A stretch of 8,370 nucleotides of DNA from Haloarculaceae archaeon. GTDB lineage: Archaea > Halobacteriota > Halobacteria > Halobacteriales > Haloarculaceae. The stretch's first letter is position 1. Every line of letters begins with the position of its first letter. The notes below the pieces were generated by a model. It made no database searches. It saw nothing but the letters and a program-made list of their open reading frames with translations, and was not told the origin of the DNA. The translations under genes were made by a program, and so were the position numbers. Shown piece by piece: positions 1 through 5,993 of this stretch. The stretch is taken from positions 1 through 8,370 of the forward strand of contig JAHENN010000270.1 in assembly GCA_018609665.1 (NCBI GenBank). The letters are read 5' to 3'.

Positions 1-615
1 CGGCACCTGGTGTTTCTCCTCGGCGAGTCCGGCTTCTTCGGCGTACTCGTAGAGTCGTACCGAGCGGATTCGCTGTTCGACGGCCTGTGCGCCGCGATAA
101 TCGTCTCCGCGGTTGATCTCGTTGACACCGATTTCGTAATCGGCGTTTCCGGTCGGCTGCCGGACGACTTCGTTCACGTCGTCGGCGAACTGCTCGGAGA
201 TTTCCGCGTCCTCGTCGTAGAAGTTCAGGACTGCACGTTCTTCGCCGTGCTTGAGGTGGCCGTCGCCGACCATCCAGCCCAGAACCCGCCCTTCCTCGGC
301 GGAGCCGTGTCGTCCGAACTCGCCCTTGCGGTTCTGGATATGAGCCGTGTCGCCCGACTCGAGGTTCCCCGCTTCGACCCAGCCGTCGTCGGTCATCACG
401 CGGTGGTCGGCGGTCAGCCGGAGTTCGTAGCCTTCCTCAGTTGTGAGCTTGTAAACGTCTTTTTCGCCGGTCTTGTAGACGCTGCTGGCCTCCTTGACTC
501 GGTCCTCGCTCAACCTGCCGTCGACGACGACGTCCTGCGCGACGCCCTGCTCGTACAGCTCTTCTGCAGGAACTAGACCGTTTTCGGTGCTGATGAGCGT
601 ATCTCCAGTCAAGCA
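1..615 (-). mobile_element. Intein 2 in the reductase, N-terminal 205 aa only, at the active-site NP|C position
   Basis: The element starts at Cys897 of the precursor (CLTGDTLIST), directly after the extein sequence LATNP, and continues past the window edge. Block A is CLTGDTLIS and block B contains TADH (intein residues 68-71) within a typical hydrophobic context. The motif EGRVLGWMVGDGH at residues 108-120 matches the first LAGLIDADG helix, so this is a full-size intein with an endonuclease domain. The second LAGLIDADG motif and the C-terminal splicing residues are not in the window, so whether it can splice cannot be judged. Its codons are clearly less GC-biased than those of the host gene: 10 of the first 20 codons end in G or C, against 19 of the first 20 codons of the reductase. 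That fits acquisition from elsewhere. Confidence 0.92.
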
Positions 616-3303
616 GGGGTTCGTCGCCAGTATCCGGTGGTCCGGGTGCTTTTCGACGTCGAAGGAGTGTTCCTTGTTGATTCGCTCGAGATAGACGACG
701 CCGGGCTCGCCGTTCTCGTGGGCGCCCTCGACGATGTCGTCCCACAGTTCCCGCGCCGGAATGGAGAGATCCTCGCCGACCTCGACGTACTCGCCGAGGC
801 CGAACATGTCGTACAGCTCCTTCGTCTCGGGGGTGGTGACGTGGGCCTCGCCGGTTCTGGGGTTGGTGAACGTGAACTCCTCGTCGTTCTCGACTGCCTC
901 CATGAAGTCGTCGGTGATGCCGACGGAGATGTTGAAGTTCGAGAGGTGGCCCTCGACGGCGTTGCGGAGGTGTTCGGGCACCTTCCCGTCGTCGTCGATG
1001 AGCTCGCGGGCCTCCTCCAGGGCCTCCTGGAAGGAGGTGTGGGTGAAGTCGTCGGGGTCGTTCAGCCGCAGCGTCTCCGCCAGGGAGACGTCCTTGTTCT
1101 TGGCATGGATGAACTGGATGACGTCCGGATGCGAGACGCGCATGACGCCCATCTGGGCGCCCCGTCGGGCGCCGCCCTGGGCGATGGTCTCGCACATCTG
1201 GTCGTAGGTCCGCATGAACGTGATGGGGCCGGAGGCGATGCCGCCGGTCGAGCCGACGGCGTCGCCGTACGGCCGGAGCCGCCAGAAGGCGTAGCCCATG
1301 CCGCCGCCGCTGTTGTGCGAAACGATGCCGTCGGTGACGTATTCGTGGTCGTCGGCGACGGTGATGTCGTGGACGGTCGCGTCGGCCGATTCGGTCACCG
1401 ACTCGACCTCGACGGTGTATTCGGCCTCACCGTCGTAGGAGTCGCGGGCGTTCACCGACTCGATGCTCTCGAGTGCGGTCTCCCGGCGTTCGTCGATGAA
1501 TCCGACGTCACGGAGGAACGACTCCCGGCCCCGTCCGGTCGTCGGGACCAGCCCGTAGTACGGGTGGGCCTCCTCGTCGCGGATGACGGACTTCTCGACC
1601 GGGTAGCCGAGCCCCATCATGAGCGTCGCGACGTCGTCGATGGCCTCCTCCGAGGAGCTGTAGAGCTTGGGGTAGGTGTCGTCCAGGAGCGTCCCGTCGG
1701 CGGTGAAGTAGCCACGCAGGAACGATTCCACCGCGTCGGCGGGGGCTCGCTCGACCACCTCCGGGACGCGTGCCGACTGCGCGTCGTCCTTGCAGTCGAA
1801 GTTCGCCTCCCACCAGCGTCTGATCTCGTGGCTGTTGATCGTCACCTCGAAGCAGCCCTCGGCGAACGTCGTCGAGGCCTTCGTGTCGAACAGCGTCCGG
1901 GACAGCTGGTCGATGTACTCGGCAACGCTCTCGCGGCCGACGTGGAACCGGACGCCGTCCGCGTGCCAGGAGCCGTCACCGAGCCAGAGGCCGACCAGTT
2001 CGGCGAGTTCGTCGCTCAGACGCGCCGGCTGGGAGACCGTCTTCACGGGCGTCCCGTTCGGCTCGAGGTCCTGGCGGGCCCGGAACCGCTGGATCGACGC
2101 CGACTGGACGCCGAGCGATTCGGCGATTTCCGAATCCGTGTGACCGGTCTCGTGTAGCCGCTCGGCCTCCGTCTCGTCGAACGAACTCGAGCCGGGATTG
2201 CGCCCGCCGCTACCGTTGGGCGGTAACTGGAGTTCCTCGCTCCGTCGGCGCTGCACCGTCGACTTCCCGCAGTCGAGCCGCTCGGCGATCTCGTAATCGG
2301 AAAGGCCCTCGCGGTGCAGTTCGGCGATGGCCTCGTTGTCGACGCCGCGGCTCTCGCTCCACTGTGCGCCCGACGCCACGGACTCCAGCGCCGGCCGCTC
2401 CCGTTCCGTCTCGCGGAGCCAGCCCAGCGCGTAGTGGACGTCCTGCCCGGGGTCGATCCGGTCGAACCGGGTCCACTCGCCGTCGACCTCGATCCGGTGG
2501 TTCGGCGTCCCCCGGATCGAGAGGCCGTTCGACAACTCGACGGTCAGCGTCTCTGCGTTCTCGTACTCGTGGGTTTCCTCCACCCGCCGATACCGGAATC
2601 CCGAGGGCGACCGCTGGAGGATGCGGTCGCCGGCCTCGACCTCGGAGACGCCGACGATGCCCTTGTCCTCGACCGTCACCGTCGAATCGTCGGTCAGACA
2701 CTGGAACACCTGGGCGGCCTCCTTGGCGGTCTGGTGGATGTCGTCGATGTCGTCCTCCGGGGAGTCGACGAAACACGCCGACAGCTGCTGGAGCTCGTCG
2801 CCGGCGTTCATCAGCGTCGGCGAGTTGGGCATGAACGCCAGCCGCTCCATCAGGTCGCGGAACTCCTCGGCCTTCTCCTCGACGTGGTCGCGAATCTCGG
2901 CGGGCAGTTCGGGGACCAGCGTCTCGTAGGCGAACTTGTTGACGTTGTGGACCGACAGCGTCGTCTCGGCGTCGTCGTCGGCGGTGACGCCGGCGCCGAA
3001 CACCTCGGCGGCGAGCTCGTCCCGGCGGGGGTGGTCGGGCTTGAGCTGGTCGGGCGTCACCGTGACCTCGCGGTCGCAGCGGTCGGCCTCGAAGACCGCC
3101 TCCGCCAGCGCGATGTTGTTCGCGACCCGCTCGAAGAGCTCCTCCTGGTCCTCGACAAGGTCGCCGTCGGCGTCCTTCCGGAGGTAGCGGGCCGGCAGGA
3201 TGTTGTGGTAGGCGTTGTCGGTGAGCCGGTCGGCCATCGTCTCGCCCTCGGTCCGCTTCACCGGGAGCGTGATCTCGTCCGCGGAGGGGTCGGCGCCTGC
3301 CAT
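1..3303 (-). CDS. nrdJ: Class II (adenosylcobalamin-dependent) ribonucleoside-diphosphate reductase, intein-containing precursor, 3' end outside window
   Basis: Reduces ribonucleotides to deoxyribonucleotides in the cytoplasm, using a cobalamin-generated thiyl radical. The frame is unbroken for 1101 codons from ATG at 3303-3301 to the window edge. Extein residues 1-201 contain MPNSPTLMNAG (158-168) and SACFVDS (175-181), whose Cys177 is the expected first redox cysteine. Residues 665-896 contain SGGGMGYAF, RLRPYGD, TGGIASGP, QGGARRGAQ, HPDVIQFIHAKNKD and finally ATNP, the start of the NPCGEQ active-site motif. Residues 202-664 and 897 onward are two inteins, described separately. There is no N-terminal ATP-cone: the family domain begins almost at once. 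The start is supported by a Shine-Dalgarno 7 nt upstream; the GTG directly before it is less likely. The distal half of the enzyme, including its C-terminal cysteines, is not visible. Class assignment is from recognised motifs and is firm; the symbol follows common usage for class II enzymes. Confidence 0.95.
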   Translation of the reverse strand, partial: MAGADPSADEITLPVKRTEGETMADRLTDNAYHNILPARYLRKDADGDLVEDQEELFERVANNIALAEAVFEADRCDREVTVTPDQLKPDHPRRDELAAEVFGAGVTADDDAETTLSVHNVNKFAYETLVPELPAEIRDHVEEKAEEFRDLMERLAFMPNSPTLMNAGDELQQLSACFVDSPEDDIDDIHQTAKEAAQVFQCLTDDSTVTVEDKGIVGVSEVEAGDRILQRSPSGFRYRRVEETHEYENAETLTVELSNGLSIRGTPNHRIEVDGEWTRFDRIDPGQDVHYALGWLRETERERPALESVASGAQWSESRGVDNEAIAELHREGLSDYEIAERLDCGKSTVQRRRSEELQLPPNGSGGRNPGSSSFDETEAERLHETGHTDSEIAESLGVQSASIQRFRARQDLEPNGTPVKTVSQPARLSDELAELVGLWLGDGSWHADGVRFHVGRESVAEYIDQLSRTLFDTKASTTFAEGCFEVTINSHEIRRWWEANFDCKDDAQSARVPEVVERAPADAVESFLRGYFTADGTLLDDTYPKLYSSSEEAIDDVATLMMGLGYPVEKSVIRDEEAHPYYGLVPTTGRGRESFLRDVGFIDERRETALESIESVNARDSYDGEAEYTVEVESVTESADATVHDITVADDHEYVTDGIVSHNSGGGMGYAFWRLRPYGDAVGSTGGIASGPITFMRTYDQMCETIAQGGARRGAQMGVMRVSHPDVIQFIHAKNKDVSLAETLRLNDPDDFTHTSFQEALEEARELIDDDGKVPEHLRNAVEGHLSNFNISVGITDDFMEAVENDEEFTFTNPRTGEAHVTTPETKELYDMFGLGEYVEVGEDLSIPARELWDDIVEGAHENGEPGVVYLERINKEHSFDVEKHPDHRILATNPCLTGDTLISTENGLVPAEELYEQGVAQDVVVDGRLSEDRVKEASSVYKTGEKDVYKLTTEEGYELRLTADHRVMTDDGWVEAGNLESGDTAHIQNRKGEFGRHGSAEEGRVLGWMVGDGHLKHGEERAVLNFYDEDAEISEQFADDVNEVVRQPTGNADYEIGVNEINRGDDYRGAQAVEQRIRSVRLYEYAEEAGLAEEKHQVP
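1312..2700 (-). mobile_element. Intein 1 in the reductase: complete, 463 aa, with LAGLIDADG endonuclease and HTH insertion
   Basis: This is an in-frame protein-splicing element between Gln201 and the Ser that opens SGGGMGYAF. Intein residue 1 is Cys (CLTDDS). Block B is seen as TPNH at residues 65-68. The C-terminal blocks are VHDITVADDHEYVTDG (443-458) followed by IVSHN, with penultimate His462 and terminal Asn463, and Ser is the +1 extein residue. These are all the residues needed for standard splicing, so it is probably active. The middle carries two LAGLIDADG-type motifs, ELAELVGLWLGDG (231-243) and VESFLRGYFTADG (324-336), each with an acidic residue at the expected catalytic place, so the homing endonuclease looks intact. 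Between splicing and endonuclease domains lies a tandem HTH module. The boundaries are set by removing the insert, which restores a continuous conserved reductase sequence. Confidence 0.95.
2053..2340 (-). other. Tandem helix-turn-helix repeat module inside intein 1
   Basis: Intein residues 121-163 and 175-216 are two copies of one unit of about 42 residues. Both share the pattern D...LH..G..D.EIAE.L......QR.R followed by L.P.NG. By my hand alignment about 17 of 42 positions are identical. The core EIAERLDCGKSTVQRRR / EIAESLGVQSASIQRFR reads as the turn and recognition helix of a homeodomain- or resolvase-like HTH (inference from pattern, not a profile search). A short Gly/Ser-rich linker (residues 164-174) separates the copies. 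The module precedes the first LAGLIDADG motif, so it would most simply help the endonuclease bind its target site. It may also bind elsewhere. Confidence 0.75.
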
Positions 3304-3310
3304 CACTCTG

Positions 3311-3317
3311 CCCTCCC
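3311..3317 (-). promoter_or_regulatory. Shine-Dalgarno of the reductase gene
   Basis: GGGAGGG on the minus strand lies 7 nt upstream of the ATG at 3303. It decides the start codon. It also implies a transcript with a 5' leader, whereas many haloarchaeal messages are leaderless. Confidence 0.7.
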
Positions 3318-3539
3318 GACTCGAGCGTGCGGTTCGGCGGCGATACGTGCGAAACTGCGGTGGGTGACGTGGATCATTCGTGACGACGAGTGCGTGTACG
3401 GCGGTGCCGATTAACCCTTCGACATCGGCGGGTATCTCTCGGAAGTTCGATACGTTCGAGGCGCCGGCTGCGTCCGGGCCGGCGGATGAATGTGCGCGTG
3501 TCCTTCGCGCGTACGAGGAAACAAATCCGCCCGGAGTGG

Positions 3540-3574
3540 TATAAGGCTCACCGGACCGGAGTGAAACTGAAAGT
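3540..3574 (-). promoter_or_regulatory. Candidate promoter of the reductase gene with an upstream TTTCA direct repeat
   Basis: On the minus strand CTTATA (3545-3540) stands in an A/T-richer island and is the best TATA-like sequence in the region between trpG and the reductase. About 16 nt upstream is ACTTTCAGTTTCAC (3574-3561), which holds two TTTCA units 6 nt apart and could be a regulator site. A start about 25 nt downstream of the TATA-like box would give a leader of roughly 210 nt. No start site has been measured, and the BRE is not clear. Confidence 0.4.
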
Positions 3575-3670
3575 AGTACCGGCAGAACCACAAGACCGAA
3601 GCGGTGTTTCCATTGGAAATATTCGGGGGTTCGGGCGGAGGACACTCGGGGGGTCGGCGACGCGATGGGG

Positions 3671-3743
3671 GCCGCCGCCGCCCGGTCGAGCGACGCCGTC
3701 GGGGCGGCCGGGCCGCCGACGCCCCGGAGCGGGCGGCGGCGGC
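3671..3743 (-). repeat. Nested GC-rich inverted repeat after trpG, possible terminator or processing structure
   Basis: A perfect 14-bp inverted repeat (3671-3684 with 3730-3743; arm GCCGCCGCCGCCCG) encloses a second perfect hairpin, GGCGGCC/GGCCGCC at 3703-3709 and 3711-3717. An alternative inner pairing is GGGGCG with CGCCCC (3701-3706, 3720-3725). It starts 46 nt beyond the trpG stop codon in the direction of transcription. No U-run follows it. Archaeal termination normally relies on U-rich tracts rather than hairpins, so a terminator role is only an inference. The arms are low-complexity GCC repeats, which makes chance formation easier in such GC-rich DNA. Confidence 0.5.
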
Positions 3744-3789
3744 GCTACCGGCAGACGTGTACGTGCCGTGATATTTGTCCCGGCGGCAG

Positions 3790-4380
3790 TCAGCCGCGGG
3801 CCCGCTCGAGGAAGTTGGCGACGAGGTCGTGGCCGACGCCGGTCAGCACCGACTCGGGGTGGAACTGGACGCACTCGATGGGGTGGTCGCGGTGGCGGAT
3901 CCCCATGACGACCTCCTCGCCCTCGTGGGTCGTCGTCGCCGTCACGTCGAAGCACTCCGGGACATCGCAGGCGACCAGCGAGTGGTAGCGGCCGCCCTGG
4001 AACCCCTGCTCGAGGCCGGCGAACACCCCTCGGCCGTCGTGGTCGACCGGAAACGCCTTGCCGTGGACCGGGTCGGGCGCCCGGCCGACGCTGCCACCGT
4101 ACTCGTGGACGGCGGCCTCCAGGCCGAGGCAGACGCCCAGTGTCGGCACCTCGGTCGATACCTCCCGGAGGACGTCGGCCGTCACGCCGACGTCGCGGTC
4201 GTTCTTCGGGTGGCCCGGCCCCGGCGAGATGACCACCGCGTCGGGACCGACGGCCTCCACCGCCGACAGCGACGCCGAGTTCCGCAGCACCGCCGTCTCG
4301 ACGCCGTCGTGCTGGCTGACGTACTCCACGAGGTTGTACGTGAACGAATCGTAGTTGTCGACGAACAGCACGCGTGTCAT
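3790..4380 (-). CDS. trpG: Anthranilate synthase component II (glutamine amidotransferase subunit)
   Basis: Hydrolyses glutamine and passes ammonia to TrpE for anthranilate formation, the first step of tryptophan synthesis. The 196-aa length is normal for the family. It opens with VLFVDNYDSFTYNLVEY, carries the oxyanion-region SPGPGHP (52-58), the nucleophile Cys84 in LGVCLGLEAA, the conserved HGK (106-108) and RYHSL (131-135), and the catalytic pair His174 and Glu176 in QFHPES. The usual GHQ after the nucleophile is replaced by Gly-Leu-Glu; the published class-I amidotransferase signature tolerates this, so the protein is probably active. Its ATG overlaps the trpE stop by 4 bp and has a perfect Shine-Dalgarno 7 nt upstream, inside trpE. 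It is the last gene of the operon. A PabA role is less likely given its neighbours. Confidence 0.96.
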   Translation of the reverse strand: MTRVLFVDNYDSFTYNLVEYVSQHDGVETAVLRNSASLSAVEAVGPDAVVISPGPGHPKNDRDVGVTADVLREVSTEVPTLGVCLGLEAAVHEYGGSVGRAPDPVHGKAFPVDHDGRGVFAGLEQGFQGGRYHSLVACDVPECFDVTATTTHEGEEVVMGIRHRDHPIECVQFHPESVLTGVGHDLVANFLERARG

Positions 4381-5993
4381 CGGGTCGCCTCCTGGTCGTT
4401 GGGGCCGGAGTCGACCTCGATGCGGTCCAGCGCCGCCAGCACGCCGTCCATCTTCTTTTCCGTCTCGGCGTACTCGGCGGCGGGGTCGGAGTCGGCGACG
4501 ATTCCGGCGCCGGCCCGGACGGTGACGCGGTCGGTCCCGTCGACGCCGCGGCCCCGCTCGACGGTCGCCGTCCGGATGACGATGGCGAAGTCGGCGTCGC
4601 CGCTCCAGGAGTAGTAGCCGACGCCGCCGCCGTACACCCCACGGGGTTCGGCCTCGAGGTCGTCGATGATCTCCATGGCGCGGATCTTCGGCGCCCCGGC
4701 GAGCGTGCCGGCCGGGAACGACGCCCGCGTCGCGTCGAAGGCGTCGCGGTCCTCGCGCAGCCGGCCGGTCACCGTCGACTCGATGTGCTGGACGTGGCTG
4801 TACTTCAGGACGTTCATGAACTCCTCGACGCGGACGCTGCCGGCCTCGCTCACCCGCCGGACGTCGTTGCGCGCGAGGTCGACGAGCATCGTGTGTTCGG
4901 CCCGCTCCTTGCCGTCGGCGAGCATCTCGCCGGCGAGTCGGCGGTCCTCGACGGGGCTGGTGCCGCGGTCGCAGGTGCCGGCGATGGGGTTGCTCATCAC
5001 CTCCCGGCCGCGGACGGACACGAGCGTCTCCGGCGAGGCGCCCACCACCGCGAGGTCGTCGTAGTCCAGCACGTACATGTACGGCGAGGGGTTGACCGCC
5101 CGCAGCGCCTCGTACAGCGCCAGCGGGTCGACGTCGCCGTCGAGTTCCCGCGTCCGGGAGATCACCCCCTGGTAGATGTCGCCGTCGAGGACGTGCTCCT
5201 TGGCGCGGGCGACGGCCGCCTCGTAGTCGTCTCGCGGGCCGGCGCGCTCGGCGACCGGCCGGAAGCCGTCGGTCGCCGGCGGGCCGGCGTCGGCCAGCAG
5301 GTCCTCGACGCGGTCCCGCTCGGCCAGCAGGCGGTCGTAGACGGCGTCGGGGTCGTCGCCCGCCCGGACGACCGGCGTGAACACCAGCGACACCGTTCCG
5401 GCCGCCTCGTCGAAGGCCAGCGTCTTCGTCGCGAGGACGAACTGCGCGTCGGGGAACCGCGAGTCAGGCCGCTCGAGGCCGACCTCCTCGAGCCAGAGGT
5501 CGTACACCGCGTCGTACGCGAGGAAGCCGACGAGTCCGCCCTGGAGCCGCTGGCGGCCGGTCTCCGGGAAGTTCCGCAGCGTGACGTCCGGCAGCGCCGC
5601 CCGCAGCGAGTCGAGCGTGTCGCCGCCGTTCGGCTCCAGCAGCCCCTCGTAGCGGTCGTCCAGCACGTCGACCGACGTCTCGCCGTCGACGGTGACGACC
5701 GCGGCGGGGTCGTAGCCGACGAAGGAGTAGCGGGCGTGGCGGTCGGCGCCGCGACCGGGGTCGGGGCCGGCGCCGGCGGTGAACGCGCCGTCGGGGTCGC
5801 TGGAGGCGACCTTCTCGGCGCTCTCCAGCAGGAAGGCGTAGCCGTCGTCCGCGCCGGCGTCGCCGTCGGCCGTCCGGCCGGTCAGCGCCGCGTACGCCGA
5901 AAGCGGCTCGGGGTCGGCGTCCAGTTCGGCGACGGCGCGGACGACCGCCGGGCCGTCGGTCGCCGCCGCCCGGAACGACGCCCGGGAGATCAC
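4377..5993 (-). CDS. trpE: Anthranilate synthase component I (chorismate-binding subunit)
   Basis: Converts chorismate and ammonia (from TrpG) to anthranilate and pyruvate. It has 538 aa, a normal length. The N-terminal domain carries the LLES motif (55-58), which in the family forms part of the tryptophan feedback site, and RYSFVGYDP (88-96). The C-terminal chorismate-binding domain shows GDIYQGVISR (271-280), NPSPYMYVLD (301-310), ASPETLV (319-325), NPIAGT (335-340), DGKERAEHTMLVDLARND (360-377), FPAGTLAGAPKIRAMEII (426-443), GGGVGYYSW (455-463) and AGAGIVADSDPAAEYAE (494-510). The usual PIAGTR is PIAGTC here. Translation appears to start at GTG (5993-5991), overlapping the trpF stop as GTGA, so coupling to trpF is likely. 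Presence of LLES suggests feedback inhibition by tryptophan. A PabB-like aminodeoxychorismate synthase is the alternative, but LLES and the trp context argue against it. Confidence 0.96.
   Translation of the reverse strand: MISRASFRAAATDGPAVVRAVAELDADPEPLSAYAALTGRTADGDAGADDGYAFLLESAEKVASSDPDGAFTAGAGPDPGRGADRHARYSFVGYDPAAVVTVDGETSVDVLDDRYEGLLEPNGGDTLDSLRAALPDVTLRNFPETGRQRLQGGLVGFLAYDAVYDLWLEEVGLERPDSRFPDAQFVLATKTLAFDEAAGTVSLVFTPVVRAGDDPDAVYDRLLAERDRVEDLLADAGPPATDGFRPVAERAGPRDDYEAAVARAKEHVLDGDIYQGVISRTRELDGDVDPLALYEALRAVNPSPYMYVLDYDDLAVVGASPETLVSVRGREVMSNPIAGTCDRGTSPVEDRRLAGEMLADGKERAEHTMLVDLARNDVRRVSEAGSVRVEEFMNVLKYSHVQHIESTVTGRLREDRDAFDATRASFPAGTLAGAPKIRAMEIIDDLEAEPRGVYGGGVGYYSWSGDADFAIVIRTATVERGRGVDGTDRVTVRAGAGIVADSDPAAEYAETEKKMDGVLAALDRIEVDSGPNDQEATR
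4388..4393 (-). promoter_or_regulatory. Shine-Dalgarno of trpG inside the 3' end of trpE
   Basis: AGGAGG on the minus strand lies 7 nt before the trpG ATG at 4380. It is the best ribosome-binding site at any junction of the operon; trpF and trpE show no comparable sequence at the usual spacing. TrpG may therefore be translated by independent initiation as well as by coupling. Confidence 0.7.

Larger units (their letters stand above)
3304..3789. other. Intergenic region between trpG and the reductase gene (486 bp)
   Basis: No protein gene is supported here. From the trpG side it contains a GC-rich nested inverted repeat (3671-3743), an A/T-richer stretch with a candidate promoter (about 3536-3625), and a presumed leader (about 3304-3515). 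The leader holds a direct repeat GTTCGA at 3445-3450 and 3454-3459 (9-bp period) and a four-codon ATG-to-stop frame (minus strand, 3425-3411) of doubtful meaning. I looked for the conserved cobalamin riboswitch B12 box, which would suit a cobalamin enzyme, and did not recognise one. Confidence 0.6.

Noticed and set aside
637..2157. Long plus-strand open frame opposite the reductase gene
   Set aside because: It lies antisense to well-recognised reductase and intein sequence. Its Val/Gly/Arg/Asp-rich composition is typical of a GC-rich shadow frame.
1312..2700. Intein 1 region as a separate gene or a frameshifted pseudogene
   Set aside because: The frame is continuous with the reductase on both sides, all splicing residues are present, and removing the segment rejoins conserved enzyme sequence exactly.
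2314..3414. Plus-strand open frame of 366 codons opposite the start of the reductase
   Set aside because: Antisense shadow. It covers the reductase N-terminus and shows no recognisable motif.
3304..3520. Cobalamin riboswitch in the leader of the cobalamin-dependent reductase
   Set aside because: I looked for the conserved B12-box core and did not recognise one. A covariance-model search would be decisive.
3411..3593. Possible 60-codon minus-strand gene upstream of the reductase, ending in a four-codon ATG frame
   Set aside because: It begins at TTG, has no ribosome-binding site, and lies over the candidate promoter. The ATG-SKG frame at its end could be an upstream ORF, but nothing supports translation.
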